Assembly (NCBI RefSeq): GCF_027789125.1
Contig: NZ_JAQFVF010000027.1
Location: 283,720 to 347,719 of the forward strand
DNA: 64,000 bases
Origin: Paenibacillus aestuarii
GTDB lineage: Bacteria > Bacillota > Bacilli > Paenibacillales > NBRC-103111
Direction of reading: 5' to 3'
Shown: positions 1 to 7,995 of the stretch, in pieces
Layout: each line of letters starts with the position of its first letter
How positions within the stretch are numbered: the first letter of the stretch is position 1
The notes under the pieces: model-generated
Database searches by the model: none
What the model saw: only the letters and a program-made list of their open reading frames with translations
Told to the model about the DNA's origin: nothing
Program-made: the position numbers and the translations under genes

Positions 1-1
1 T

Positions 2-568
2 TATCTGCTCATTTTGGCTGATATGCGCTGCATTTACGGGGCGCCGCATTTAGTAGAGCGCTTAAAGGAAGAGATGATCACATACATCCAGCAGCACGGC
101 GAAATTCTGCCATTTTTGCTGTCTAATACGCTGCATCACAAAATTACTCTTGGCGTGTTCGGACAGCTGATCAAGGAGCGGTATGGCGAGGACGCCGGTG
201 GGTTTGATATTAAGTATGGTGCTTATATACCCATCGTGAATGGCATTCGTCTGCTGTCGCTGCAAGCCGGCATTGCTGCTTCTTCCACGTTGCAGCGGCT
301 GGTACTGCTCAAGGAAGGTGGGTTCGTCGCTGAACCGCTGATAGACAGATGGCGGCAAGCTTTTGAAATCACCTTAAGATTAAGAGATAGCACGCCTTTT
401 CAAGTTGAAGAGGGCATGTATACGACGAGAAGTAAGCTAAGTGCCGAGCAGTTGACCAAAGAGCGCCGAGCATCGTTAAAGTTCGCTTTGCGTGTCGGGA
501 TGGACTTGCAAAAGTATGTGAAAAAGTCGCTTGAATCCAAGGAAGGGAACCAGAGAGAAAAAAGGTAG
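2..568 (+). CDS. DUF294-type putative nucleotidyltransferase, C-terminal part (5' end outside window)
   Basis: The reading frame is open from base 2 with no start in view, so only the C-terminal 188 residues are seen. A TTG at 14 could be read as a start but lies inside the conserved D-M-R-x-I-Y-G stretch that begins the DUF294 substrate-binding domain, so I treat the gene as truncated. The fragment is helical, has no membrane segment and ends in a Lys-rich tail. Full-length family members carry CBS domains and a nucleotidyltransferase-like domain upstream. The cellular substrate of the family is not established. The next gene, a DEDDh exonuclease, follows after 39 bases in the same direction with its own strong ribosome site, so the two are probably cotranscribed. 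Family assignment rests on remembered motif similarity. Confidence 0.65.
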   Translation, partial: YLLILADMRCIYGAPHLVERLKEEMITYIQQHGEILPFLLSNTLHHKITLGVFGQLIKERYGEDAGGFDIKYGAYIPIVNGIRLLSLQAGIAASSTLQRLVLLKEGGFVAEPLIDRWRQAFEITLRLRDSTPFQVEEGMYTTRSKLSAEQLTKERRASLKFALRVGMDLQKYVKKSLESKEGNQREKR

Positions 569-607
569 TGTTCGAAGGGGAATTCATCGAGGGAGGAGGC
601 GCTTGGC

Positions 608-1342
608 ATGAAAGACATGCGTCCGGCGGGTCGGATGTGGCATTTGTACAAAATGGGCGGGCTTACGCCGGCTATTACCTCGATGTTTGATGCGCAGAGT
701 GCGCAGCAGATGGCGTTTATTCGCTCGATGCTGAAGGAGCAGCGTAAACATTCGTTATTTGACATTCCGCTTCATTCGATGGAGCTGGTCGTATTCGATT
801 TGGAGACGACGGGATTCTCGCCTTATAATGGAGACGAAATTATTTCCTTCGGTGCGGTATCGGTAATCGGCGGCGAAATAAAGCGGGATCAAACGTTTTA
901 CAGCGTGGTGAATCCCAAGCGCAACATACCTGACGATATCGTCGAGTTGACGGGGATCACAAATGAAATGGCGGCCGATGCGCCGGAATTGATTCATGTG
1001 CTCCGCGGCTTCCTGGAATTCGTGCAGCAGAAAGTGCTGGTGGCGCATGCCACGGGTCATGATAAAAATTTTCTCAATGCCGCGCTCTGGCGCACATCCA
1101 AAGTGAGCCTCTCACACCGCGTGCTGGACACGATGATGATTGCCAAATGGCTGATGCCAAGGCGCAGAAATTTGAGCCTGGATGCGCTGTTGGAGGAATA
1201 CGAGATTCCAGTGACGCAGCGGCACCATGCGCTGGAGGACTCGTTGATGACAGCCCAGCTGTGGTCCAAATTCATGGAAGAAATCAAATCGCGGGAAGTC
1301 GATACTTTAGGCGATTTGTATGCTTTATTAAGCCATCACTGA
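608..1342 (+). CDS. DEDDh 3'-5' exonuclease (DNA polymerase III epsilon-like)
   Basis: This 244-residue protein is a DnaQ-fold exonuclease. After a 55-residue N-terminal extension comes ExoI (F-D-L-E-T-T-G; Asp64 and Glu66). ExoII/III includes Asp152 in H-A-T-G-H-D, and the final His206/207 with Asp211 gives the DEDDh signature. It probably removes nucleotides from 3' ends of DNA or RNA. It is much shorter than PolC and has no polymerase domain, so it is a stand-alone nuclease rather than the replicative proofreader. The ATG at 608 follows GGAGGAGG with about 8 bases of spacing. It lies behind the DUF294 gene, a pairing I recall from other bacteria. Its 3' end overlaps the convergent JAMM gene by 7 bases. 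Confidence 0.8.
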   Translation: MKDMRPAGRMWHLYKMGGLTPAITSMFDAQSAQQMAFIRSMLKEQRKHSLFDIPLHSMELVVFDLETTGFSPYNGDEIISFGAVSVIGGEIKRDQTFYSVVNPKRNIPDDIVELTGITNEMAADAPELIHVLRGFLEFVQQKVLVAHATGHDKNFLNAALWRTSKVSLSHRVLDTMMIAKWLMPRRRNLSLDALLEEYEIPVTQRHHALEDSLMTAQLWSKFMEEIKSREVDTLGDLYALLSHH

Positions 1343-1758
1343 CAGATCACAAACGGCAGTTTGCGATATGCGGTCAGAGGGGCTTTTTTTATTTCATAGA
1401 TGTGCAAAGAAGGTGCCTCAGGAAAGAGGAGAGACAGTATCCAGTGTGAGGGGGTGGTGTGCCACTCCGTATTCAAATCTTGGAAGGATGGAATCGGAGG
1501 CGCGTCAGGGTGAGAGTGGAAAATGCCGATCACATGCAGACTGGGATCCGTTAGGACGGGAATCAAATCCGTGGGATTCATCGTGAAATGCCGCGCAGGA
1601 TTGGACGAGCTATTGCGAATGGAAATGAAACGGTCAGCCTGAATTTCAGTCTTACCGTTGAACGAACCCGTGATGAAGCCGCAAGCCTCATGAGGCATGT
1701 GCTTTCTGCTATACACAGTCAACTCATGGAATAATGCGCTCGGTAGATAAATGGTCAT
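1336..1758 (-). CDS. JAMM/MPN+ metallopeptidase (M67 family)
   Basis: This 140-residue protein has the full JAMM zinc motif: Glu24 in E-A-C-G-F, then His81-Ser-His83-Pro, Ser91 and Asp94. Bacterial relatives cut isopeptide or C-terminal peptide bonds, for example on ubiquitin-like sulfur carriers such as ThiS/MoaD or CysO. No sulfur carrier is next to it, so the substrate is unknown. The frame extends 13 codons further upstream to 1797, but an AGGGAG ribosome site about 9 bases before the ATG at 1758 supports the internal start. No signal peptide or membrane segment is visible, so it is cytoplasmic. Confidence 0.8.
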   Translation of the reverse strand: MTIYLPSALFHELTVYSRKHMPHEACGFITGSFNGKTEIQADRFISIRNSSSNPARHFTMNPTDLIPVLTDPSLHVIGIFHSHPDAPPIPSFQDLNTEWHTTPSHWILSLLFPEAPSLHIYEIKKAPLTAYRKLPFVICQ

Positions 1759-1814
1759 GAGATTCAGCTCCCTGCGTCTGAAGTCGGATGATGTCATTAT
1801 ATAAGTTCTGGTTA

Positions 1815-1842
1815 TAAAAAAACAGATTCCGAGTGGAATCTG
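1815..1842 (-). terminator. Intrinsic terminator of the MFS gene
   Basis: A perfect 8-bp stem (CAGATTCC with GGAATCTG, 4-base loop) directly follows the stop codon and, read on the minus strand, is followed by seven T. It ends the MFS transporter transcript ahead of the JAMM gene. Confidence 0.9.
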
Positions 1843-3153
1843 TCAGTTGACTTTGCCTTGCGGCTTAATTAAGAAAAAGACAAGCGCTAATGTGATCAAC
1901 GATAAGGAAGAGACGGTGATGAAAATCGCTTTATGGGAAATGTTCATAAGCCAGCCGAATAGCGGAGGGCCGAAGGCGACCCCGATGAACCGGAGGCTGT
2001 TGTAGAGCGATGTGATCATGCCGCGCTGCTCGCGCTCCACGGAGCCGGTAATCATCGTATTGAGGCATGGCAGCAGCAAGCCTGTGCCGATTCCACTTAA
2101 CGTTAACAGTCCGATAAAGATATATAAGTTGTTACTGAGAAATATCGTTAACCCGAGGGCGACGGTCATCAGAATCAGGCCGATGTTCATCAGCCAGCGC
2201 ATTAAGGTGCCGTTCTTCTTAATGAGCGCACCGGTTGTATACGCCGTGATGACTTGCCCTAAAAGGGGGATGGCTAATACAAGCCCTTTTTTGACGCCAT
2301 CGATGTTGTACGGTTCTTTTTCGAGAATTTGCGATAAATAAAACAGTACGCCAAACAGAATGAACAGTGCCAGCGATCCCGCGAAAAACGAGGTGATCAG
2401 CCAGCGGCCTTTTTCTTTAAGAATGGTGCCGATTTGGGAAATATAAGCTTTCAGCGCTTGCGGCTCTTTCTGTTTCTTCGGTTCTTTAATGATGAAAATG
2501 ACGGCGAGCAGCGCAAGCAAGCAAAATACCGGGAAGGCGAAAAATGGGGCGAACCAAACGAGCAAGGCTAATAACGAGCCTAAGATTGGGCTTAGCACTT
2601 TGCCGGAGCCATTGGAGGCTTCGATTAAGCCTAGCGCCTTGCTTTCTGTGCCGCCTTTGTACAGGTCGCCGACGAGCGCCATCGCGATCGGGGCTGTCCC
2701 TGCGGCTCCTAAGCCCTGAATCGCCCGCGAAATAATGAGAATGGTGTAGGAGTTCCATATGGCTCCAAAACCGGCTAGCACGCCGGCAGCTCCATAGATG
2801 ATCAGCGATGGAATGATGACGGCTTTACGCGAGAAGCGGTCGGACAAATAACCTGAAATCGGAATGATCAAGCCAGCCGTAATTGAAAACAAGGTGATAA
2901 CCAAGCTGCTTTGGAAGCGAGAAATCCCCATTCGCTCCTGCATATCAGGTAAAATTGGCACAAGCATCGAATTGCCCAGCACCAGCACCATGGGAATTGT
3001 GGCGATCGCGATGAAAGTCCATAGATGTCCTTTGGTGCCTTCCTCCTGCTTGCTGTCCGCTTTGTTTTTTGATTGCTGACGCTGAGGCTGCTCGTCGGGC
3101 ACTTCGCTTTCAAAGACAATTTGCAGTCGTCTTCTACTTTTCGTTTTCTCCAT
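1843..3153 (-). CDS. Major facilitator superfamily exporter (DHA1-like)
   Basis: This 436-residue membrane protein begins with about 45 soluble, charged residues and then has about 12 hydrophobic segments. MFS motif A is seen as G-Y-L-S-D-R-F-S-R-K between TM2 and TM3, and a motif C-like S-G-K-V-L-S-P-I-L-G in TM5, typical of drug:proton antiporters. It probably exports a small molecule; the substrate cannot be told. The frame is open another 83 codons upstream, but AAGGAG sits 7 bases before the ATG at 3153, so the longer form is rejected. It is transcribed divergently from the TlpA-like gene. Confidence 0.85.
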   Translation of the reverse strand: MEKTKSRRRLQIVFESEVPDEQPQRQQSKNKADSKQEEGTKGHLWTFIAIATIPMVLVLGNSMLVPILPDMQERMGISRFQSSLVITLFSITAGLIIPISGYLSDRFSRKAVIIPSLIIYGAAGVLAGFGAIWNSYTILIISRAIQGLGAAGTAPIAMALVGDLYKGGTESKALGLIEASNGSGKVLSPILGSLLALLVWFAPFFAFPVFCLLALLAVIFIIKEPKKQKEPQALKAYISQIGTILKEKGRWLITSFFAGSLALFILFGVLFYLSQILEKEPYNIDGVKKGLVLAIPLLGQVITAYTTGALIKKNGTLMRWLMNIGLILMTVALGLTIFLSNNLYIFIGLLTLSGIGTGLLLPCLNTMITGSVEREQRGMITSLYNSLRFIGVAFGPPLFGWLMNISHKAIFITVSSLSLITLALVFFLIKPQGKVN

Positions 3154-3234
3154 CCTTCGGCTCCTTTTCACAGCATGAGTACTGTTAATGTCCCCTGCTA
3201 CAGCCGCTGCATACTTCGGATGGCTCGACAGATG

Positions 3235-3264
3235 TTGGAATTTTGCCGGAATTGGAGATAATAT
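3235..3264 (+). promoter_or_regulatory. Candidate sigma-A promoter for the TlpA-like gene
   Basis: TTGGAA at 3235-3240, an 18-base spacer, then TAATAT at 3259-3264. It ends 21 bases before the TTG start and sits in the divergent gap with the MFS gene. Sequence-only call. Confidence 0.5.
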
Positions 3265-3285
3265 AGAAAAGTGGAGGTGCGAAGA

Positions 3286-3822
3286 TTGAAAAGAAATGTG
3301 ATCATCCTGGCTGTCATTGTCCTGCTTGCGGGATTTGCTGTCTATCAAAATAGCGATCGTGTCCATAAAGCGGCAGCCTTGCCTACGGAACAAGCGCCTC
3401 AAGCGAATTTCCTGGCGCCTGCTTTTACGTTAACGGGGCTTGATGGTAAAGAATATACAATTGGTGGTCCCAGAGACAAGCCGCTGCTCGTCAATTTCTG
3501 GGCATCGTGGTGCGGTCCTTGCGCGCAGGAAGCGCCTGATCTGGTCAACACGTACAAGAAGTACGAAGGGCAATTTGACCTTTATGCCGTTAACGTCACG
3601 CCAGGCGATAAAATGGACAATATTAAGAAGTTCGTCGATGACTATAAATATCCGTTTCCGGTGCTGCTCGATAAAAAAGGAGAGAACGCCGAGACCTATA
3701 AGGTCATTGCCATCCCAACAAGTTTTTTGATTGATAAAAACGGCGTCATTCGCGAAGTGATCCATGTGCTTTCGCCGCGCGAGCTTGATAAGAAGGTCGC
3801 CAATCTCATCCAAGCAAAATGA
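3286..3822 (+). CDS. TlpA/ResA-like membrane-anchored thiol-disulfide oxidoreductase
   Basis: The 178-residue protein has one N-terminal membrane segment (residues 4-20) and an extracytoplasmic thioredoxin fold. The redox motif is W-C-G-P-C (Cys76, Cys79), and a cis-Pro loop is seen near V-I-A-I-P-T-S. This is the layout of ResA/TlpA proteins, which reduce disulfides outside the membrane, for example in cytochrome c maturation or sporulation. No cytochrome genes are adjacent, so the partner is unknown. The start is taken as TTG at 3286, 7 bases after GGAGGT; a GTG 15 bases upstream would overlap the ribosome site. Confidence 0.85.
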   Translation: MKRNVIILAVIVLLAGFAVYQNSDRVHKAAALPTEQAPQANFLAPAFTLTGLDGKEYTIGGPRDKPLLVNFWASWCGPCAQEAPDLVNTYKKYEGQFDLYAVNVTPGDKMDNIKKFVDDYKYPFPVLLDKKGENAETYKVIAIPTSFLIDKNGVIREVIHVLSPRELDKKVANLIQAK

Positions 3823-3870
3823 AAAAAAAGCTGCCGGACAGCAGAGGCTGTTACCGTGCAGCTTTGTTGT
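3822..3870. terminator. Bidirectional terminator between the TlpA-like gene and cimA
   Basis: AAGCTGC (3828-3834) pairs with GCAGCTT (3858-3864), with a further inner stem ACAGC/GCTGT. An A-run lies to the left and a T-rich run to the right, so it can serve both convergent genes. Confidence 0.85.
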
Positions 3871-3871
3871 T

Positions 3872-5491
3872 TTAATGATTGACTAAGCCGAGCCGTTCTT
3901 GTTGTTCTCTGGCTGCCGGCTCTACGCGGGTTCTGCCAAGCAGCGCATAGCGTAAGCTATCGACCAGTGCGTACCAGCTTGCTTCGATGATATTGCTGGA
4001 GACGCCGAGCGTGTTCCAAGAGTGGTTGAAGTCCGTCGTCTCCATCAATACCCGAACTTTACCGGCTGTGGCGTCTTTCTCGTCAAGCACGCGCACTTTG
4101 TAGTCAGTTAGATGGGCTTGCTGGATGTCCGGGTAGTACTGGAGCAGCGCTTTGCGCAGCGCGTTATCGAGAGCGTTGACAGGCCCGTTGCCTTCTGCCG
4201 CGGTGTAGATCGTTTCCCCGTGAACTTTAACTTTAACAATCGCTTCCGAGACGACTGCGCGGTTCGCGGTTTTTTCCACGATCATTTTAAACGATTCCAG
4301 CGTGAAAATCTCTTCCAAGCCTTCGAACGTCTCGCGCAGCAGCAGCTCGAGCGACGCATCCGCGCCTTCGAACTGGTAGCCTTGGTGCTCCAGATCTTTG
4401 ATCTTCTCGATAATTTCCTTCGTCTTTTGCGGCTCGTTGGCGAAATCGAGATTCAGCTCTTGCGCTTTGACCAGCACATTGCTTTGTCCCGCCAATTCAG
4501 AGACAAGCACGCGCTGCTTGTTGCCTACTAATTCAGGCGCGATGTGCTCGTACGTGCTGGCATCCTTCAGGATGGCGGAGACGTGAATGCCGCCTTTGTG
4601 CGCGAAGGCCGCGTTGCCGACGTAAGGCTGGTTCACCGGCATATGTGAATTCGCGATTTCACTCACATACCGCGATACTTGCGTTAACGATGCTAACTGC
4701 GCTTCCGAAATGACATTATAATGAAGCTTTAATTGAAGGTTGGGAATGATGGAGCTCAGATTGGCATTCCCGCAGCGCTCGCCGTAGCCGTTAATGGTGC
4801 CTTGCACCTGTCCGGCGCCTGCCTGCACCGCAGCCAAGCTGTTGGCGACGCCAAGCTCGCAGTCATTGTGGGCATGAATGCCTACCGGCGTGCTGATGTT
4901 TTCTTTGACCGCCTTTACGATCGAAGAAATCTCACCTGGCAGCGATCCGCCATTGGTGTCGCACAGGACGATCCAGTCAGCGCCGGCATCCTGGGCTTTG
5001 CGAATCGTTTGCAGCGCGTAGTCCGAATTGTTCTTAAAGCCATCGAAGAAATGCTCTGCGTCATAGATGACTTCCAATCCCTTGCTTTTTAAATAACGGA
5101 CGGAATCGTAAATCATCGCCAAATTTTCTTCAAGTGTCGTTTGGATCGCCGTATGCACGTGGAAATCCCAAGATTTACCAAATATTGTGGCGACCTTCAC
5201 GCCGGAATCGATCAGTCGGTTGAGATTGATGTCGTCCTCTGCGCGGATATCCTTCCGTCTGGTGCTTCCGAACGCTGTAATCTTGGCATTAGCAAATTTC
5301 ATATCACGTACACGATCGAAAAATTCAATATCTTTGCTGTTGCTGCCCGGCCATCCGCCTTCAATATAATGAACCCCTAGCTCATCGAGCTTACGGGCAA
5401 TTTTGATTTTATCCTCGACGGATAAGCTGATGCCTTCTCCTTGAGTTCCGTCGCGCAGCGTAGTATCGAAGATTTTGACTGATGTTGGCAT
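3872..5491 (-). CDS. cimA: (R)-citramalate synthase
   Basis: The 539-residue enzyme condenses pyruvate with acetyl-CoA to (R)-citramalate, a threonine-independent entry to 2-ketobutyrate and isoleucine. The N-terminal HMGL-like TIM barrel has D-T-T-L-R-D-G-T-Q-G-E and the metal-binding G-I-H-A-H-N-D. The C-terminal part (about residue 400 on) matches the LeuA-type regulatory domain. The E-G-G-W-P-G-S-N and G-E-R-C-G-N-A-N signatures favour the CimA subgroup over LeuA. A good AGGAGG precedes the ATG. It is monocistronic here, with no ilv or leu genes and no T-box motif in its 5' region. Feedback control by isoleucine is typical of the family but not visible in sequence. Confidence 0.9.
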   Translation of the reverse strand: MPTSVKIFDTTLRDGTQGEGISLSVEDKIKIARKLDELGVHYIEGGWPGSNSKDIEFFDRVRDMKFANAKITAFGSTRRKDIRAEDDINLNRLIDSGVKVATIFGKSWDFHVHTAIQTTLEENLAMIYDSVRYLKSKGLEVIYDAEHFFDGFKNNSDYALQTIRKAQDAGADWIVLCDTNGGSLPGEISSIVKAVKENISTPVGIHAHNDCELGVANSLAAVQAGAGQVQGTINGYGERCGNANLSSIIPNLQLKLHYNVISEAQLASLTQVSRYVSEIANSHMPVNQPYVGNAAFAHKGGIHVSAILKDASTYEHIAPELVGNKQRVLVSELAGQSNVLVKAQELNLDFANEPQKTKEIIEKIKDLEHQGYQFEGADASLELLLRETFEGLEEIFTLESFKMIVEKTANRAVVSEAIVKVKVHGETIYTAAEGNGPVNALDNALRKALLQYYPDIQQAHLTDYKVRVLDEKDATAGKVRVLMETTDFNHSWNTLGVSSNIIEASWYALVDSLRYALLGRTRVEPAAREQQERLGLVNH

Positions 5492-5554
5492 GGTTTTCCT
5501 CCTTCAGAAGCTCGCAAATTGGCCGTTAACGTTATTCATTGATGTGAGTGAGCG

Positions 5555-5566
5555 CGCTTTAAAGCG
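5555..5566. promoter_or_regulatory. 12-bp palindrome in the cimA leader
   Basis: CGCTTTAAAGCG is a perfect palindrome between cimA and a minus-strand TATAAT at 5584-5589. It could be an operator for cimA. No regulator is assigned. Confidence 0.3.
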
Positions 5567-5631
5567 TTAATGTATAATTTACGATTATAACATAGTTCTT
5601 GAATTATGGACATCATAACGCAAAAATACGT

Positions 5632-5660
5632 TTGCCTCAAAGCCTATTTTTTCGTATGCT
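5632..5660 (+). promoter_or_regulatory. Candidate promoter of dinB
   Basis: TTGCCT (5632-5637), a 17-base spacer and TATGCT (5655-5660) lie 47 bases before the dinB start. No Firmicute LexA box (CGAAC-N4-GTTCG) is seen around it. Confidence 0.5.
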
Positions 5661-5707
5661 GAAATTGCCTTCTTATAGAAGGCTATTATTCGTGAGGAAG
5701 GTGAAGG

Positions 5708-7000
5708 ATGTCTGTTCAAAATTATTACCCAAAGCAAGGCAGAGTCATCCTTCATATTGACATGAATGCCTTCTACTGTTCCGTACATGAAGCGGTGGAG
5801 CCGCACTTGTATAAAGGGAAGCCGCTGGCCGTCGCCGGCAGCGTTGAGCTTCGTAAAGGCATCATCGTGACCTCCTCGTATGTGGCCCGCAGCATGGGCA
5901 TCAAGACCGGCATGCAGGTACGACAGGCGCTGCGCATATGCCCGGATCTGATTTTGATCCGTCCTGATTTTGATTTATACCGCGACTTCTCGCGGCGCTT
6001 TATGAAGATTGCTTATAGTTATTCACCGATGGTCGAATCGATGTCAATCGATGAATGCTATGTAGATATAACAGGCTCCAAGCAATTCGGAACACCGATG
6101 GAAATCGCCACGCAAATTCAAAATCGGATTATGGATGAGCTCCATTTGCCATGCTCGATCGGCGTTGCGCCGAATAAGCTGCTGGCGAAGATGGGCTCGG
6201 ATATGAAGAAACCGAACGGCATTACCGTAGTGCGCTTACGCGATGTGCCCAGCTTGTTCTGGGATAAGCCGTGCAATGAGCTGTACGGAATTGGCAGGAA
6301 GACAGCCGATAAACTAAAGAAGCTGAACATCTATACGCTGGGGCAGCTGGCGAAAGGGGATGAGCGGCTCCTGACCAAACATTTTGGCATTATGGGAGCG
6401 CATCTCAAGCAAGCCGCGAACGGTATTGACCATTCGGTCGTCAATCCCGAGCAGGAGCAGAGCAAGTCGATTGGCCATACTACGACACTGCCGAATGATG
6501 TAACCAGCAAGAAAGAAGTGTATCGCGTGTTTCTGAATTTGGCCGATCAAGTGGCGCGGCGGCTGCGCAGGCAAAAGTTAATGTCGGCGACTGTGCAAAT
6601 AACAATTCGCGATCCGGAGATGCGCACGATCACACGTTCGGTGACTTTGCAGACGCCGACGGAGCATCTCGATGATATTTATCATACAGCCTGTGGTCTC
6701 TATGATCATCACTGGGAGGAAGGCGAGCCGATCCGGCTGCTGGGCATCACGCTGCAAAATTTATCCGCCAAAGAAGATACCGCCATTCAACTCGATTTAT
6801 TCGACTATGAGAAGCAGCCGAAGCGGGATCAGCTGAACCGAATTATGGATGAGCTGCGCGATAAATTCGGCGAGAATGCGATATTGACGGCCGGCATGAT
6901 GGGCGACGACCCGTCTGCACTGATCCGTAATCATAAAACGCGGGGGACTTCGCTGCAGATGGATCATTTAAAACATAACCCGATTCACCGGGAAGAATAG
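5708..7000 (+). CDS. dinB: DNA polymerase IV (Y family)
   Basis: The 430-residue translesion polymerase has the palm motif H-I-D-M-N-A-F-Y near the N-terminus and the catalytic S-I-D-E-C-Y-V-D about 100 residues later. The helix-hairpin-helix thumb is near N-E-L-Y-G-I-G-R-K-T. The C-terminal little-finger domain contains a Q-L-D-L-F-type motif (near residue 362) that resembles a beta-clamp binding site. It copies past lesions with low fidelity. A GAGGAAGGTGAAGG stretch precedes the ATG. mobB follows 29 bases later and may be cotranscribed. No SOS box was found. Confidence 0.92.
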   Translation: MSVQNYYPKQGRVILHIDMNAFYCSVHEAVEPHLYKGKPLAVAGSVELRKGIIVTSSYVARSMGIKTGMQVRQALRICPDLILIRPDFDLYRDFSRRFMKIAYSYSPMVESMSIDECYVDITGSKQFGTPMEIATQIQNRIMDELHLPCSIGVAPNKLLAKMGSDMKKPNGITVVRLRDVPSLFWDKPCNELYGIGRKTADKLKKLNIYTLGQLAKGDERLLTKHFGIMGAHLKQAANGIDHSVVNPEQEQSKSIGHTTTLPNDVTSKKEVYRVFLNLADQVARRLRRQKLMSATVQITIRDPEMRTITRSVTLQTPTEHLDDIYHTACGLYDHHWEEGEPIRLLGITLQNLSAKEDTAIQLDLFDYEKQPKRDQLNRIMDELRDKFGENAILTAGMMGDDPSALIRNHKTRGTSLQMDHLKHNPIHREE

Positions 7001-7029
7001 GATGTCATAGAAAATAGGGGAGTTGGATC

Positions 7030-7826
<797 letters not shown>

Positions 7827-7867
7827 TCAAAATCAGTTCCTGATTTTGTGACAATCGAAAATGTCGA

Positions 7868-7915
7868 AAGAGCTCATTTCCTGCATGGGAATGGGCTCTT
7901 TTTTTGTTCGATGAT
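7868..7915 (+). terminator. Terminator after ferredoxin
   Basis: AGAGCTCATT pairs with AATGGGCTCT (one G-U pair) around a short loop and is followed by seven T. Confidence 0.9.
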
Positions 7916-7995
7916 GTCAAATCGCGCAACATTTTCATTGCCAATTCATAGATGACCATTCTACAATGAAGCTAGTAAAAGTGCGGGAGGAAACT

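Noticed and set aside
1147..1449. Other frames inside the exonuclease and JAMM genes
   Set aside because: Shadows of well-supported genes on both strands.
3154..3402. 83-codon N-terminal extension of the MFS exporter
   Set aside because: It covers the divergent promoter region and lacks a ribosome site, while AAGGAG sits before the inner ATG.
5492..5707. SOS/LexA box for dinB
   Set aside because: No CGAAC-N4-GTTCG-like palindrome was found.
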